Shown here: positions 53,961-60,424 of the stretch, in pieces | Layout of the letters: every line of letters starts with the position of its first letter | Position numbering within the stretch: position 1 is the first letter of the stretch | Source of the DNA: Alistipes shahii WAL 8301 | Lineage (GTDB): Bacteria; Bacteroidota; Bacteroidia; Bacteroidales; Rikenellaceae | Assembly (NCBI RefSeq): GCF_025145845.1 | Contig: NZ_CP102253.1 | Span: forward strand, 806,001 to 870,000 | DNA length: 64,000 nt | Direction of reading: 5' to 3' | The notes under the pieces: generated by a model | The model's database searches: none | The model's input: only the letters and a program-made list of their open reading frames with translations | Told to the model about the DNA's origin: nothing | Position numbers and translations under genes: made by a program

Positions 53961-55046
53961 CTACCGGGCTTTCGCCTCGCAGTAGGCACAGCGGCAGGTC
54001 CCGTCCGCCTGACGGTGGAACAGCCGGTCGACATCCTCCGTGGCGGAGATGCAGCGGCGGTTCGGGCACTCGTATTCGTTCACGACATACCGTTCGCTGA
54101 AGACCGGGGTGCGTTCGAAAGGTCTGTTCTCGTCGGCCCAGCGCAGCAGCGTATAGATCAGCGCCATGCGCACGAACTTTCCGTTCTCGACCTGGCGGAA
54201 GTAAGCCGCGCGGGGATCGTTGTCCACGGCGCGCGTGATCTCGTTGACGCGCGGCAGCGGGTGGAGAATGATCATATCCTCCTTGGCGGTCTTCAGTTTC
54301 TCGGGGTTGAGCACGAAGCTGTTCTTCACGCGGTCGAACTCCTCCTCGTCGAGGAAACGCTCCTTCTGCACGCGGGTCATGTAGAGGATGTCCAATTCGG
54401 GCATCACCTCCTCCATGGTCTCGACCTCGCGAAACTCCAGACGCGAGTTCTCGGCCATCTCGGCGAGCATGTAGTCCGGAAGGCGCAGCTCCTGCGGAGC
54501 GATCAGGATCACCTTGATATTCGAATAGCGCGACAGCGCCTTGATCAGCGAGTGGACCGTGCGGCCGAATTTCAGGTCGCCGCAGAAACCGATCGTCATG
54601 TTGTCGAAACGGCCCTTCTCGCGCTTGATCGTCAAGAGGTCGGTAAGCGTCTGCGTGGGATGGGCGTGGCTGCCGTCGCCGGCGTTGATGACCGGGATGC
54701 CCGCATACTGCGAGGCCACCAACGGCGCACCCTCCTTGAAGTGACGCATGGCGATGATGTCGGCAAAGCAGCGGATCACGCGCACGGTGTCGGCCACCGT
54801 CTCGCCCTTCGACACCGACGAGGAGTTGGCGTCGGAGAAGCCGATGACCTGCCCGCCCAGTTCGAGCATCGCCGCCGTGAAACTCAACCGCGTGCGGGTC
54901 GAAGGCTCGTAGAAGAGCGTGGCCAGTTTCTTGCCCCTGCACGCCTCGCTGTACTTGGCGCGGTTGGCGATAATGTCCTCGGCCAGAGCTACGATCTGCT
55001 CGGTTTCGGCAACCGTGAGGTCTGTGGGATCAATCAAATGTCGCAT
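53961..55046 (-). CDS. pyrB: Aspartate carbamoyltransferase fused to a PyrI-type zinc domain
   Basis: Second step of UMP synthesis: carbamoyl phosphate plus aspartate. Residues about 1-305 are a complete catalytic chain with FYEPSTRTRLSF, the 80s loop SSVSKGET, INAGDGSHAHPTQTLTDL and HPLPRVNEI. The last 39 residues are extra: Cys327, Cys332, Cys353 and Cys356 in CPNRRC and CAYC, the zinc site of the regulatory chain PyrI. The nucleotide-binding allosteric domain of PyrI is missing. A related catalytic-regulatory fusion is known from Thermotoga. The zinc tail probably holds trimers together; effector control through a PyrI nucleotide site is not expected. Confidence 0.93.
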   Translation of the reverse strand: MRHLIDPTDLTVAETEQIVALAEDIIANRAKYSEACRGKKLATLFYEPSTRTRLSFTAAMLELGGQVIGFSDANSSSVSKGETVADTVRVIRCFADIIAMRHFKEGAPLVASQYAGIPVINAGDGSHAHPTQTLTDLLTIKREKGRFDNMTIGFCGDLKFGRTVHSLIKALSRYSNIKVILIAPQELRLPDYMLAEMAENSRLEFREVETMEEVMPELDILYMTRVQKERFLDEEEFDRVKNSFVLNPEKLKTAKEDMIILHPLPRVNEITRAVDNDPRAAYFRQVENGKFVRMALIYTLLRWADENRPFERTPVFSERYVVNEYECPNRRCISATEDVDRLFHRQADGTCRCAYCEAKAR

Positions 55047-55094
55047 AAGTTATTTATAGAAGTTCGGATTTTAAATTCTTCAACGGTCCCTCTT

Positions 55095-55175
55095 TTCGGT
55101 CGGTCCCGATTCACGGCCTTCCGCCGTGTTTGCAAACCGGACCCGCCCCTAAATCCCCGCCTCGGCGGAGACTTT
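55095..55175 (+). repeat. Dispersed repeat family C copy upstream of pyrB
   Basis: CACGGCCTTCCGCCGTG hairpin, TTTGCAAACCGG, CGCCCCTAAATCCC, CGCCTCGGCG hairpin, GAGACTT. Same order of parts as the copy near 1740. Confidence 0.65.
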
Positions 55176-55342
55176 GGCTGCGCGGGTATCCGCATTGTTC
55201 CGCTTTCATTGCGCCGTCGGTATTTCCCGCTCGCGGCACGCAACGGATCGGCGGAAGGCGCCGGGCGATCGCGGCAAACCCTGATTCTGATTTTAGGGGA
55301 GCGATTTTTAGCCTGCCCGGTGATCGGCACGGATGGGCTGTA

Positions 55343-55393
55343 CATGAGGCACTGCCCATTCGGGACGAGCGGGGAAGGACGAAAATCGCCCGC
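55343..55393 (+). repeat. Dispersed repeat family D, diverged copy at the pyrE 3' end
   Basis: CATGAGGCACTG, then GACGAGCGGGGAAGGACGAAAATCGCCCGC. Resembles 15426-15469 and 58505-58548 in motif order and in abutting a stop codon, with lower identity. Confidence 0.45.
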
Positions 55394-55404
55394 TAAAATC
55401 GGAA

Positions 55405-56034
55405 TTATTGCATCCAGCTCTCGTCCGACGGATTGTTGCGGAAGGCGATCAGCCGCGCCTTGTCCTCAGGCTTGATATACCCCTCCTCGGCGGCCACTTC
55501 GACCAGCGCGTCGAGGTTCGAAAGGCTGTAATTCGTAACGTTCGCCTCCCGCATGCGGTCAAGCCCCTTCTGCATCCCATAGGTGAAGATCGAAGCCACG
55601 CCCAGCACCTCGGCGCCGGCTTCGCGCAGGGCCTCAACCACCTCGATGCACGAACCGCCCGTCGAGATGAGGTCCTCGATCACGACGACCTTCTGGCCCT
55701 TTTCGAGCCGGCCCTCGATCCGGTTGCCGCGGCCGTGGTCCTTCGAGCCGCTGCGCACATAGCCCATCGGCAGGTCGAGGATCGTGGCCGTGATGGCCGC
55801 ATGGGCGATTCCGGCGGTCGAGGTTCCCATCAGCACCTCGGCTTCGGGGAATTTCGTGCGGACGATTTCGGCGAGGCCCGCCTCGACATGGCCGCGGACG
55901 ACAGGAGCCGTCAGGGTCAGCCGGTTGTCGCAGTAGATCGGGCTTTTGATGCCGCTCGCCCAGGTGAAAGGCTGTTCGGGGCGCAGGAACACCGCGCCGA
56001 TCGACAGCAGGTCTTTAGCAATTTTCTTCTCCAT
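55405..56034 (-). CDS. pyrE: Orotate phosphoribosyltransferase
   Basis: Orotate plus PRPP gives OMP. From ATG 56034 the protein has 209 residues: FTWASGIKSPIYCDNRLT, GTSTAGIAHAA, GYVRSGSKDHGRGNRIEGRL with the flexible-loop Lys and His, and the PRPP motif VVVIEDLISTGGSCIEV. A TTG eight codons upstream is in frame but lies in the inverted repeat, so ATG is preferred. The leader contains a 14-bp perfect inverted repeat. Confidence 0.96.
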   Translation of the reverse strand: MEKKIAKDLLSIGAVFLRPEQPFTWASGIKSPIYCDNRLTLTAPVVRGHVEAGLAEIVRTKFPEAEVLMGTSTAGIAHAAITATILDLPMGYVRSGSKDHGRGNRIEGRLEKGQKVVVIEDLISTGGSCIEVVEALREAGAEVLGVASIFTYGMQKGLDRMREANVTNYSLSNLDALVEVAAEEGYIKPEDKARLIAFRNNPSDESWMQ

Positions 56035-56042
56035 CTTACTTG

Positions 56043-56123
56043 AACGCAGGTTCGGCAAAATTCTTCATTCTTTCCCCTCCCCATGGGAAGAGTGTCAACC
56101 ATGAAATCCGCCGAACCTGCGTT
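56043..56123 (-). promoter_or_regulatory. 14-bp inverted repeat in the pyrE leader (candidate cis-regulatory hairpin)
   Basis: AACGCAGGTTCGGC (56043-56056) and its exact complement (56110-56123) enclose 53 bp that can fold further (CCCATGGG). The proximal arm ends 9 bp from the pyrE ATG. Confidence 0.55.
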
Positions 56124-56125
56124 AA

Positions 56126-56195
56126 CGGCATCTGCGATGCCGATTTCATATTGACATTCCCACTAAATCTCCCTTTGGCAAAGGGAGACTTCGGG
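56126..56195 (+). repeat. Dispersed repeat family C copy upstream of pyrE
   Basis: CGGCATCTGCGATGCCG hairpin, TTTCATATTG, CCCACTAAATC, CTCCCTTTGGCAAAGGGAG hairpin, ACTT. It retains the family order with its own stem sequences, so stem pairing is kept while bases change. Confidence 0.6.
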
Positions 56196-56207
56196 GCGGA
56201 AACCCAT

Positions 56208-57317
56208 TTATTCTTTTCGTTTTTCAGTTTTCATATCTTCGGCGACCCACAACGTCCATGTATCGACGTTGTCGGTCAGGACTTCAGGCAGCGGCAGCGG
56301 AATGCGCACATCGGGCGCGATGCCCGCGGAGTCGATCCCGCGGCCTTCCGGAACCCGGCAGGAACGGGTCGTGGGGAGCATCATCCACCGGGTCGGGTCC
56401 TGCGGAAAATAAAGTATTTCGCAGTTCGAGAAATCGAGGCACCCGAGCGTGTTATCCTGCCCGTAAACGGTCGTGCGGCGACTGCTGGCCCTGACTTCGA
56501 GCACCAGCTGTTCACCCGAGGAGCCGACTTTCCCATCAATCAGCAGCCCCGCCCGGCGAGGCCGCGGCGAGACGGAATCGTAGTGTATCCGGTAGGTTTT
56601 CGGTCCGTCCGTCAGGAACTCCCCGGCCGGAGTGCGTTCCATCCGTGCGATCTTCCCGCGTCCACGCTCCGTATCTCCGGCAAACTCCCGCACGTGGGCG
56701 ACGGCCAGGTCCGAAACGCGGTACTCCATGGCATCCTCCGCCCCTTCGTGGTCGTAGAGCAGCCGGAGCAGCGGTTCATAGGCGCTGTCGCTCCCGCCGC
56801 CGTTGCCGCGGATGTCGAGGATCAGGTTTTCACACCCCGAAGCCAGATAAGCCCGCACGGCAGTCCGCACCCAAGCGGTCTGTTCTTCATTCAGGTCGCA
56901 CGACGGGAAACGGATCAGATACGTTTCGCCGTCCACCCGACAATGGGTGAACTGCGGGTCATAACGCTCCATCCGTGCCGCGTAATCCGAAGGTCGGCGG
57001 ATTGATTTGGGCCGGTAAGCCCTCACGCCCTCCGTTCCGAGGTGCGAATCGTCGAACCAGCCGAGATACTCGGCAACGGCGTCATACGTGTCGCGCCCCG
57101 AAGCGATCCCGCTCCGCAGCCGCTCTTTCAGCGCCCCGTACTCCGCCGCGCGGTTCGCCGTCTTGTCCGGATAGCCCGCATAGGCGCGCTCCACGACGTC
57201 GACGGCGAAGTCGAAATCGGAGACTTCGCCGCCTTTCACCGGGACTTGCGCCCCGGCAGGCAACAACAGCCCGGCAACGGCCGCGACAAGCGGCAGAACA
57301 CGCAGCAAGACACTCAT
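56208..57317 (-). CDS. Secreted S41-family (tail-specific protease-like) peptidase
   Basis: 369-residue exported protein with a signal peptide (LPLVAAVAGLLLPAGA). N-terminal helical part (FDFAVDVVERAYAGYPDK), then an S41 catalytic core with LILDIRGNGGGSDSAYEPLL and VGSSGEQLVL, where the Ser nucleophile is expected, and DNTLGCLDFSN. No PDZ domain is evident. A periplasmic serine peptidase role is likely; the substrate is unknown. Its ATG directly follows the stop of the glutaredoxin-like gene (TAAATG). Its presence between pyrF and pyrE has no clear metabolic reason. Confidence 0.82.
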   Translation of the reverse strand: MSVLLRVLPLVAAVAGLLLPAGAQVPVKGGEVSDFDFAVDVVERAYAGYPDKTANRAAEYGALKERLRSGIASGRDTYDAVAEYLGWFDDSHLGTEGVRAYRPKSIRRPSDYAARMERYDPQFTHCRVDGETYLIRFPSCDLNEEQTAWVRTAVRAYLASGCENLILDIRGNGGGSDSAYEPLLRLLYDHEGAEDAMEYRVSDLAVAHVREFAGDTERGRGKIARMERTPAGEFLTDGPKTYRIHYDSVSPRPRRAGLLIDGKVGSSGEQLVLEVRASSRRTTVYGQDNTLGCLDFSNCEILYFPQDPTRWMMLPTTRSCRVPEGRGIDSAGIAPDVRIPLPLPEVLTDNVDTWTLWVAEDMKTEKRKE

Positions 57318-57578
57318 TTATTCCAGCGCCGAACGTAAAATCTTCTCCACCTCCTCGGGATAAATGCCGCCCTCGTGGACCTTCACGCCGTCGACGTAAA
57401 ACGTGGGCACGTAATAGTAGTCGAACGCGTCGGCCACGGCGGGCTGCTCCGACTCCTCGATCAGCTCGATCCCGACGGCGGCCAGCTCCGGATGGGCGGC
57501 ACGCGCCTCGTCGATGTAACGCAGCGCCTTCTTGCAGAAGGGGCACGAGCGCAGGTAGAAAAGTTTTACCGGTTTCAT
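57318..57578 (-). CDS. Glutaredoxin/thioredoxin-fold small protein (CPFC)
   Basis: 86 residues from ATG 57578: MKPVKLFYLRSCPFCKKAL, with a CPFC redox motif at residues 12-15, a cis-proline region YYVPTFYVDG, and VHEGGIYPEEVEKIL. Fits a glutaredoxin-like thiol-disulfide oxidoreductase in the cytoplasm. An in-frame ATG twelve codons upstream is less likely. It abuts the S41 gene without spacing. Confidence 0.85.
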   Translation of the reverse strand: MKPVKLFYLRSCPFCKKALRYIDEARAAHPELAAVGIELIEESEQPAVADAFDYYYVPTFYVDGVKVHEGGIYPEEVEKILRSALE

Positions 57579-57627
57579 AGAATTAACAATTTTTGTAATA
57601 TCGTTCCATCTCACGCAGCCGAATGCC

Positions 57628-57690
57628 GTATTCGCCGCCTGTGGCGGCGTTTACAAATCCGATCCCCCGCCTCAAGCCGGGGCTTGTCGC
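57628..57690 (+). repeat. Dispersed repeat family C copy in the pyrF-glutaredoxin spacer
   Basis: CGCCGCCTGTGGCGGCG hairpin, TTTACAAATCC, GATCCCCCGCCTC, CCCCGCCTCAAGCCGGGG hairpin, CTTGTCGCATCGCG. The tail matches the purE-purK copy. Confidence 0.6.
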
Positions 57691-57721
57691 ATCGCGACCA
57701 CAAGGCAACCAGAACCACGGT

Positions 57722-58426
57722 CTATCCGACGAACTCGGCGACGCACCGGCGGTAAGCCGCCACAGGGTCCTCCGCCGCGGTGATCGGGCGTCCCACGACG
57801 ATCAGGTCGGAACCGATCTCCCGGGCGCGGGCGGGCGTGGTGACGCGCACCTGGTCCGCCACGTCGCCATCTGCAAAACGCACGCCGGGCGTGACCGTCA
57901 GAAACTCCTCGCCGCACGCCCCGTGCACCATGCCGGCTTCCAGCGGCGAGCAGACCACGCCGTCCAGCCCTGCGGCCCGGGTGTTCTGCGCGTATTTCAC
58001 GATCGTGTCGTTGATCGAGGCGTCGATCAGAAGTTCCTCCCGCATGCGCTCCTCGCTGGTCGAGGTGAGCTGCGTCACGGCGATCAGCAGGGGCCGCGTG
58101 CCGTCTTCGCGCGTAAGGCCTTCGCGCGCGGCTCGCATCATCTCGATCGTCCCGGCCGCATGGACGTTGCACATGTCCACGTCCAACCGCGACAGCACGG
58201 CCATCGCCTTTTTCACGGTGTTGGGGATGTCGTGGAGTTTCAGATCGAGGAAAATCCGGTGTCCCCGGCGCTTGATCTCCCGCACGATGGCGGGTCCCTC
58301 GGCATAGAACAGCTCCATGCCGATTTTCAGAAAGGGTTTGCGCTCCTCGTCCTTAAAGAGGTCGAGGAACCGGAAGGTGTCTTCCGCCGACTTGAAGTCG
58401 CAGGCTATGATTACATCGTGTTGCAT
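57722..58426 (-). CDS. pyrF: Orotidine 5'-phosphate decarboxylase
   Basis: Last step of UMP synthesis. From ATG 58426 the protein has 234 residues: VIIACDFKSAEDTFRFLDL, the catalytic IFLDLKLHDIPNTVKKA with the Asp-Lys-x-x-Asp network, GLDGVVCSPLEA, and VTPGVRFADGD plus VVGRPIT at the phosphate site. This is the common TIM-barrel bacterial type. TAAATTTG at 58440-58433 upstream could be a -7 box, but without a -33 partner and very close to the ATG. Confidence 0.96.
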   Translation of the reverse strand: MQHDVIIACDFKSAEDTFRFLDLFKDEERKPFLKIGMELFYAEGPAIVREIKRRGHRIFLDLKLHDIPNTVKKAMAVLSRLDVDMCNVHAAGTIEMMRAAREGLTREDGTRPLLIAVTQLTSTSEERMREELLIDASINDTIVKYAQNTRAAGLDGVVCSPLEAGMVHGACGEEFLTVTPGVRFADGDVADQVRVTTPARAREIGSDLIVVGRPITAAEDPVAAYRRCVAEFVG

Positions 58427-58504
58427 AATATACAAATTTAGCATTTATTTTTCACATCGGGTCAGCGTGCGGCAAATTCGGAGTTTCGCAGAACATATTC
58501 GACG

Positions 58505-58548
58505 CATGTGGCTGTCGGAGCCGACGAGGGAAACGCCGAAGGTGCCGC
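58505..58548 (+). repeat. Dispersed repeat family D, copy at the pyrD 3' end
   Basis: CATGTGGCTGTCGGAGCCG, GACGAGGGAAACGCCGAAGG, TGCCGC. Closely similar to 15426-15469. It ends 4 bp before the pyrD stop codon. Confidence 0.7.
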
Positions 58549-58552
58549 GCAA

Positions 58553-59464
58553 TCACTCGATGCAGCCGATTATGTCGCTCAACTTTTCAATGCCCAGCCG
58601 CTCCATTTCGCCGGGCAGCGCCTCGACGATCTCCTTCGAGGCATAGGGATTCACGAGGTTCGCAGCCCCGACCTGCACGGCCGAGGCTCCGGCCATCATC
58701 ATCTCGATCACGTCGCGGGCCGTCGTGACGCCGCCGCACCCCATCACGGGAATCCGGCACGCCCGGGCCACCTGGTAGACCATCCGCAGCGCAACGGGGA
58801 AGACCGCGGCGCCCGAGAATCCGCCCATCGTGTTGGCGATGACCGGACGGCGGCGCGCAATGTCGATACGCATGCCCAGCAGCGTATTGATCAGGCAGAT
58901 GCCGTCGGCCCCCGCCTCCTCGCACGCCCGGGCGATCGCGACGATGTCCGTCACGTTGGGCGAAAGTTTGATGAAGACGGGCTTCGTCGTCACGGCCTTC
59001 ACGGCGCGCGTCACCTCGGCGGCGGCGTCCGGACAGGTCCCGAACGACATGCCGCCGTGCCGCACGTTGGGGCACGAGACGTTGACCTCGATCAGCCCCA
59101 CCTGCTCCTGCCTGTCGATGCGCTCGCAGCAATAGGCGTACTCTTCGACCGAGAAACCCGAAATATTGGCGATGACGGGTTTTCGGAAGAAGGTTTTCAA
59201 CCGCGGCAGCTCCTCGCGGATCACGGCGTCGATGCCGGGGTTCTGCAACCCCACGGCATTGATCATCCCCGCACCGCACTCGGCGATGCGCGGCGTGGGA
59301 TTGCCGAAGCGCGCCTCGCGCGTCGTACCCTTGAACGAGAACGACCCGAGGATGTTGATGTCGTAGAACTCGCGGAACTCGTTGCCGTAGCCGAAGGTTC
59401 CGCTGGCCGGCACGACCGGATTGTCCAATTTGAGGCCGCAGAGTTCAACCGAAGTATCTGTCAT
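58553..59464 (-). CDS. pyrD: Dihydroorotate dehydrogenase, catalytic subunit (class 1B, NAD+-linked)
   Basis: Oxidises dihydroorotate to orotate; cytoplasmic heterotetramer with PyrK. The 303-residue FMN barrel has NPVVPASGTFGYG, NAVGLQNPG, EVNVSCPNVRHGGMSFG with the catalytic Cys of class 1 enzymes, FIKLSPNVTDI, and the FMN-phosphate loop GCGGVTTARDVIEMMMAGAS. It starts 36 bp after pyrK, which confirms class 1B. An AATTCA-type array fills that spacer. Confidence 0.97.
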   Translation of the reverse strand: MTDTSVELCGLKLDNPVVPASGTFGYGNEFREFYDINILGSFSFKGTTREARFGNPTPRIAECGAGMINAVGLQNPGIDAVIREELPRLKTFFRKPVIANISGFSVEEYAYCCERIDRQEQVGLIEVNVSCPNVRHGGMSFGTCPDAAAEVTRAVKAVTTKPVFIKLSPNVTDIVAIARACEEAGADGICLINTLLGMRIDIARRRPVIANTMGGFSGAAVFPVALRMVYQVARACRIPVMGCGGVTTARDVIEMMMAGASAVQVGAANLVNPYASKEIVEALPGEMERLGIEKLSDIIGCIE

Positions 59465-59500
59465 AATTGTAAATTTTGAATTATGAATTGTGAATTGTTC
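59465..59500 (-). repeat. AATTCA-type AT-rich array directly upstream of pyrD
   Basis: On minus: AATTCACAATTCATAATTC and further variants, ending at the pyrD ATG. Same unit and same position relative to a start codon as 5497-5530. Confidence 0.6.
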
Positions 59501-60241
59501 TTACCAGATGATTTCATCCTTGGTAAGGACCGGCCCCTCCTTGCAGATACGTTTGTAGCCGTATTTGGTTTTGCACGAACAGCCCATGCAGGCGCCGAAT
59601 CCGCACCCCATGCGCTCTTCGAACGACAGCTGGCCGTCCTGCTCCACGGCGTTGTAGAGCGCATGGAGCATCGGCAGCGGCCCGCAGGCGTAAAAGTAAT
59701 CGAAATCCAGCCCCCGTTCGGCGATGGCCGTCGTGACGAAGCCCCCGACGCCCCGCGAACCGTCGACCGTCGAGACGGCGACCTCGCAGCCCAGCGCGCG
59801 GAACTCCTCCTCGTAGAAGACCTCCGACGCGGTGTTGAAGCCCAGCACCACCTGCACGGGTTTTCCTTCGGCGAGGAGTTTTTTCGCCAGGTTGTAGAGC
59901 GGCGGCACGCCCACGCCGCCCCCGACGAGCAGGGGTCTCCGCGCGTCGTTCTTCGTCGAGAATCCGTTGCCCAGACCCGTCAGCAGGTCGAGCGTTTCGC
60001 CCGGCAGCATGCGGCTCATCTGCTCCGTTCCCCCGCCCACGACCTTGTAGATCAGCGCAATCGAGCGGTTATCGTAATCGCAGATCGAGATAGGACGGCG
60101 TAAGTACTTGCCCTCCAGCGCGATATTAACGAACTGCCCCGGCGCCGAGATCCACTGCGTATCGCCCGCGAGGGTCATGCGCCACACCGCGTCGGTCAGG
60201 GGCTCGTTCGTGAGAATCTTATAGATGCCTTTCTTATACAT
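59501..60241 (-). CDS. pyrK: Dihydroorotate dehydrogenase electron-transfer subunit
   Basis: FAD and [2Fe-2S] subunit that passes electrons from PyrD to NAD+. From ATG 60241 the protein has 246 residues: FAD motif RRPISICDYD, NAD-binding LLVGGGVGVPPLYNLAK, YACGPLPMLHAL, and C-terminal cluster cysteines in CGFGACMGCSC plus a later RIC. An in-frame extension to 60280 would run through the family A hairpin and is rejected. It precedes pyrD. Confidence 0.96.
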   Translation of the reverse strand: MYKKGIYKILTNEPLTDAVWRMTLAGDTQWISAPGQFVNIALEGKYLRRPISICDYDNRSIALIYKVVGGGTEQMSRMLPGETLDLLTGLGNGFSTKNDARRPLLVGGGVGVPPLYNLAKKLLAEGKPVQVVLGFNTASEVFYEEEFRALGCEVAVSTVDGSRGVGGFVTTAIAERGLDFDYFYACGPLPMLHALYNAVEQDGQLSFEERMGCGFGACMGCSCKTKYGYKRICKEGPVLTKDEIIW

Positions 60242-60251
60242 AATTTTTTCA

Positions 60252-60424
60252 GCACTTTTGATCCGGCAAAAGTGCCACAAAACCGGCCGACGATCACCTT
60301 CGCCTACTTCATGCGACCTAACGCTGGAAACGGGCGCCTATTCGCGGGTTTGCAAGCAAACCGGCCCCGTTTCTCGCGCTTTTAGTCCGCATTCCGTTGA
60401 CGGCTCCGGCGTCTTGTCGGAATT
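60252..60424 (-). repeat. Dispersed element family A, copy in the pyrK leader
   Basis: Hairpin GCACTTTTG/CAAAAGTGC (60252-60275) next to pyrK, then CTAACGCTGG, CTATTCGCGGGTTTG, GGTTTG/CAAACC stem with a different loop from copy 1, TCTCGCGCTTTTAGTCC, GACGGCTCCGG. It ends at the carB stop. Confidence 0.75.

Larger units (their letters stand above)
55047..55404. other. 358-bp pyrE-pyrB spacer made of repeat copies
   Basis: No gene. Contains a family C copy (about 55095-55175), an unclassified GC-rich stretch, and a weaker family D copy (55343-55393) next to the pyrE stop. No CAAANNTA (minus -7 box) was found. Confidence 0.6.

Noticed and set aside
58433..58440. Minus-strand promoter for pyrF (TAAATTTG)
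   Set aside because: No -33 partner at 19-21 bp, and the predicted start would fall almost on the ATG.
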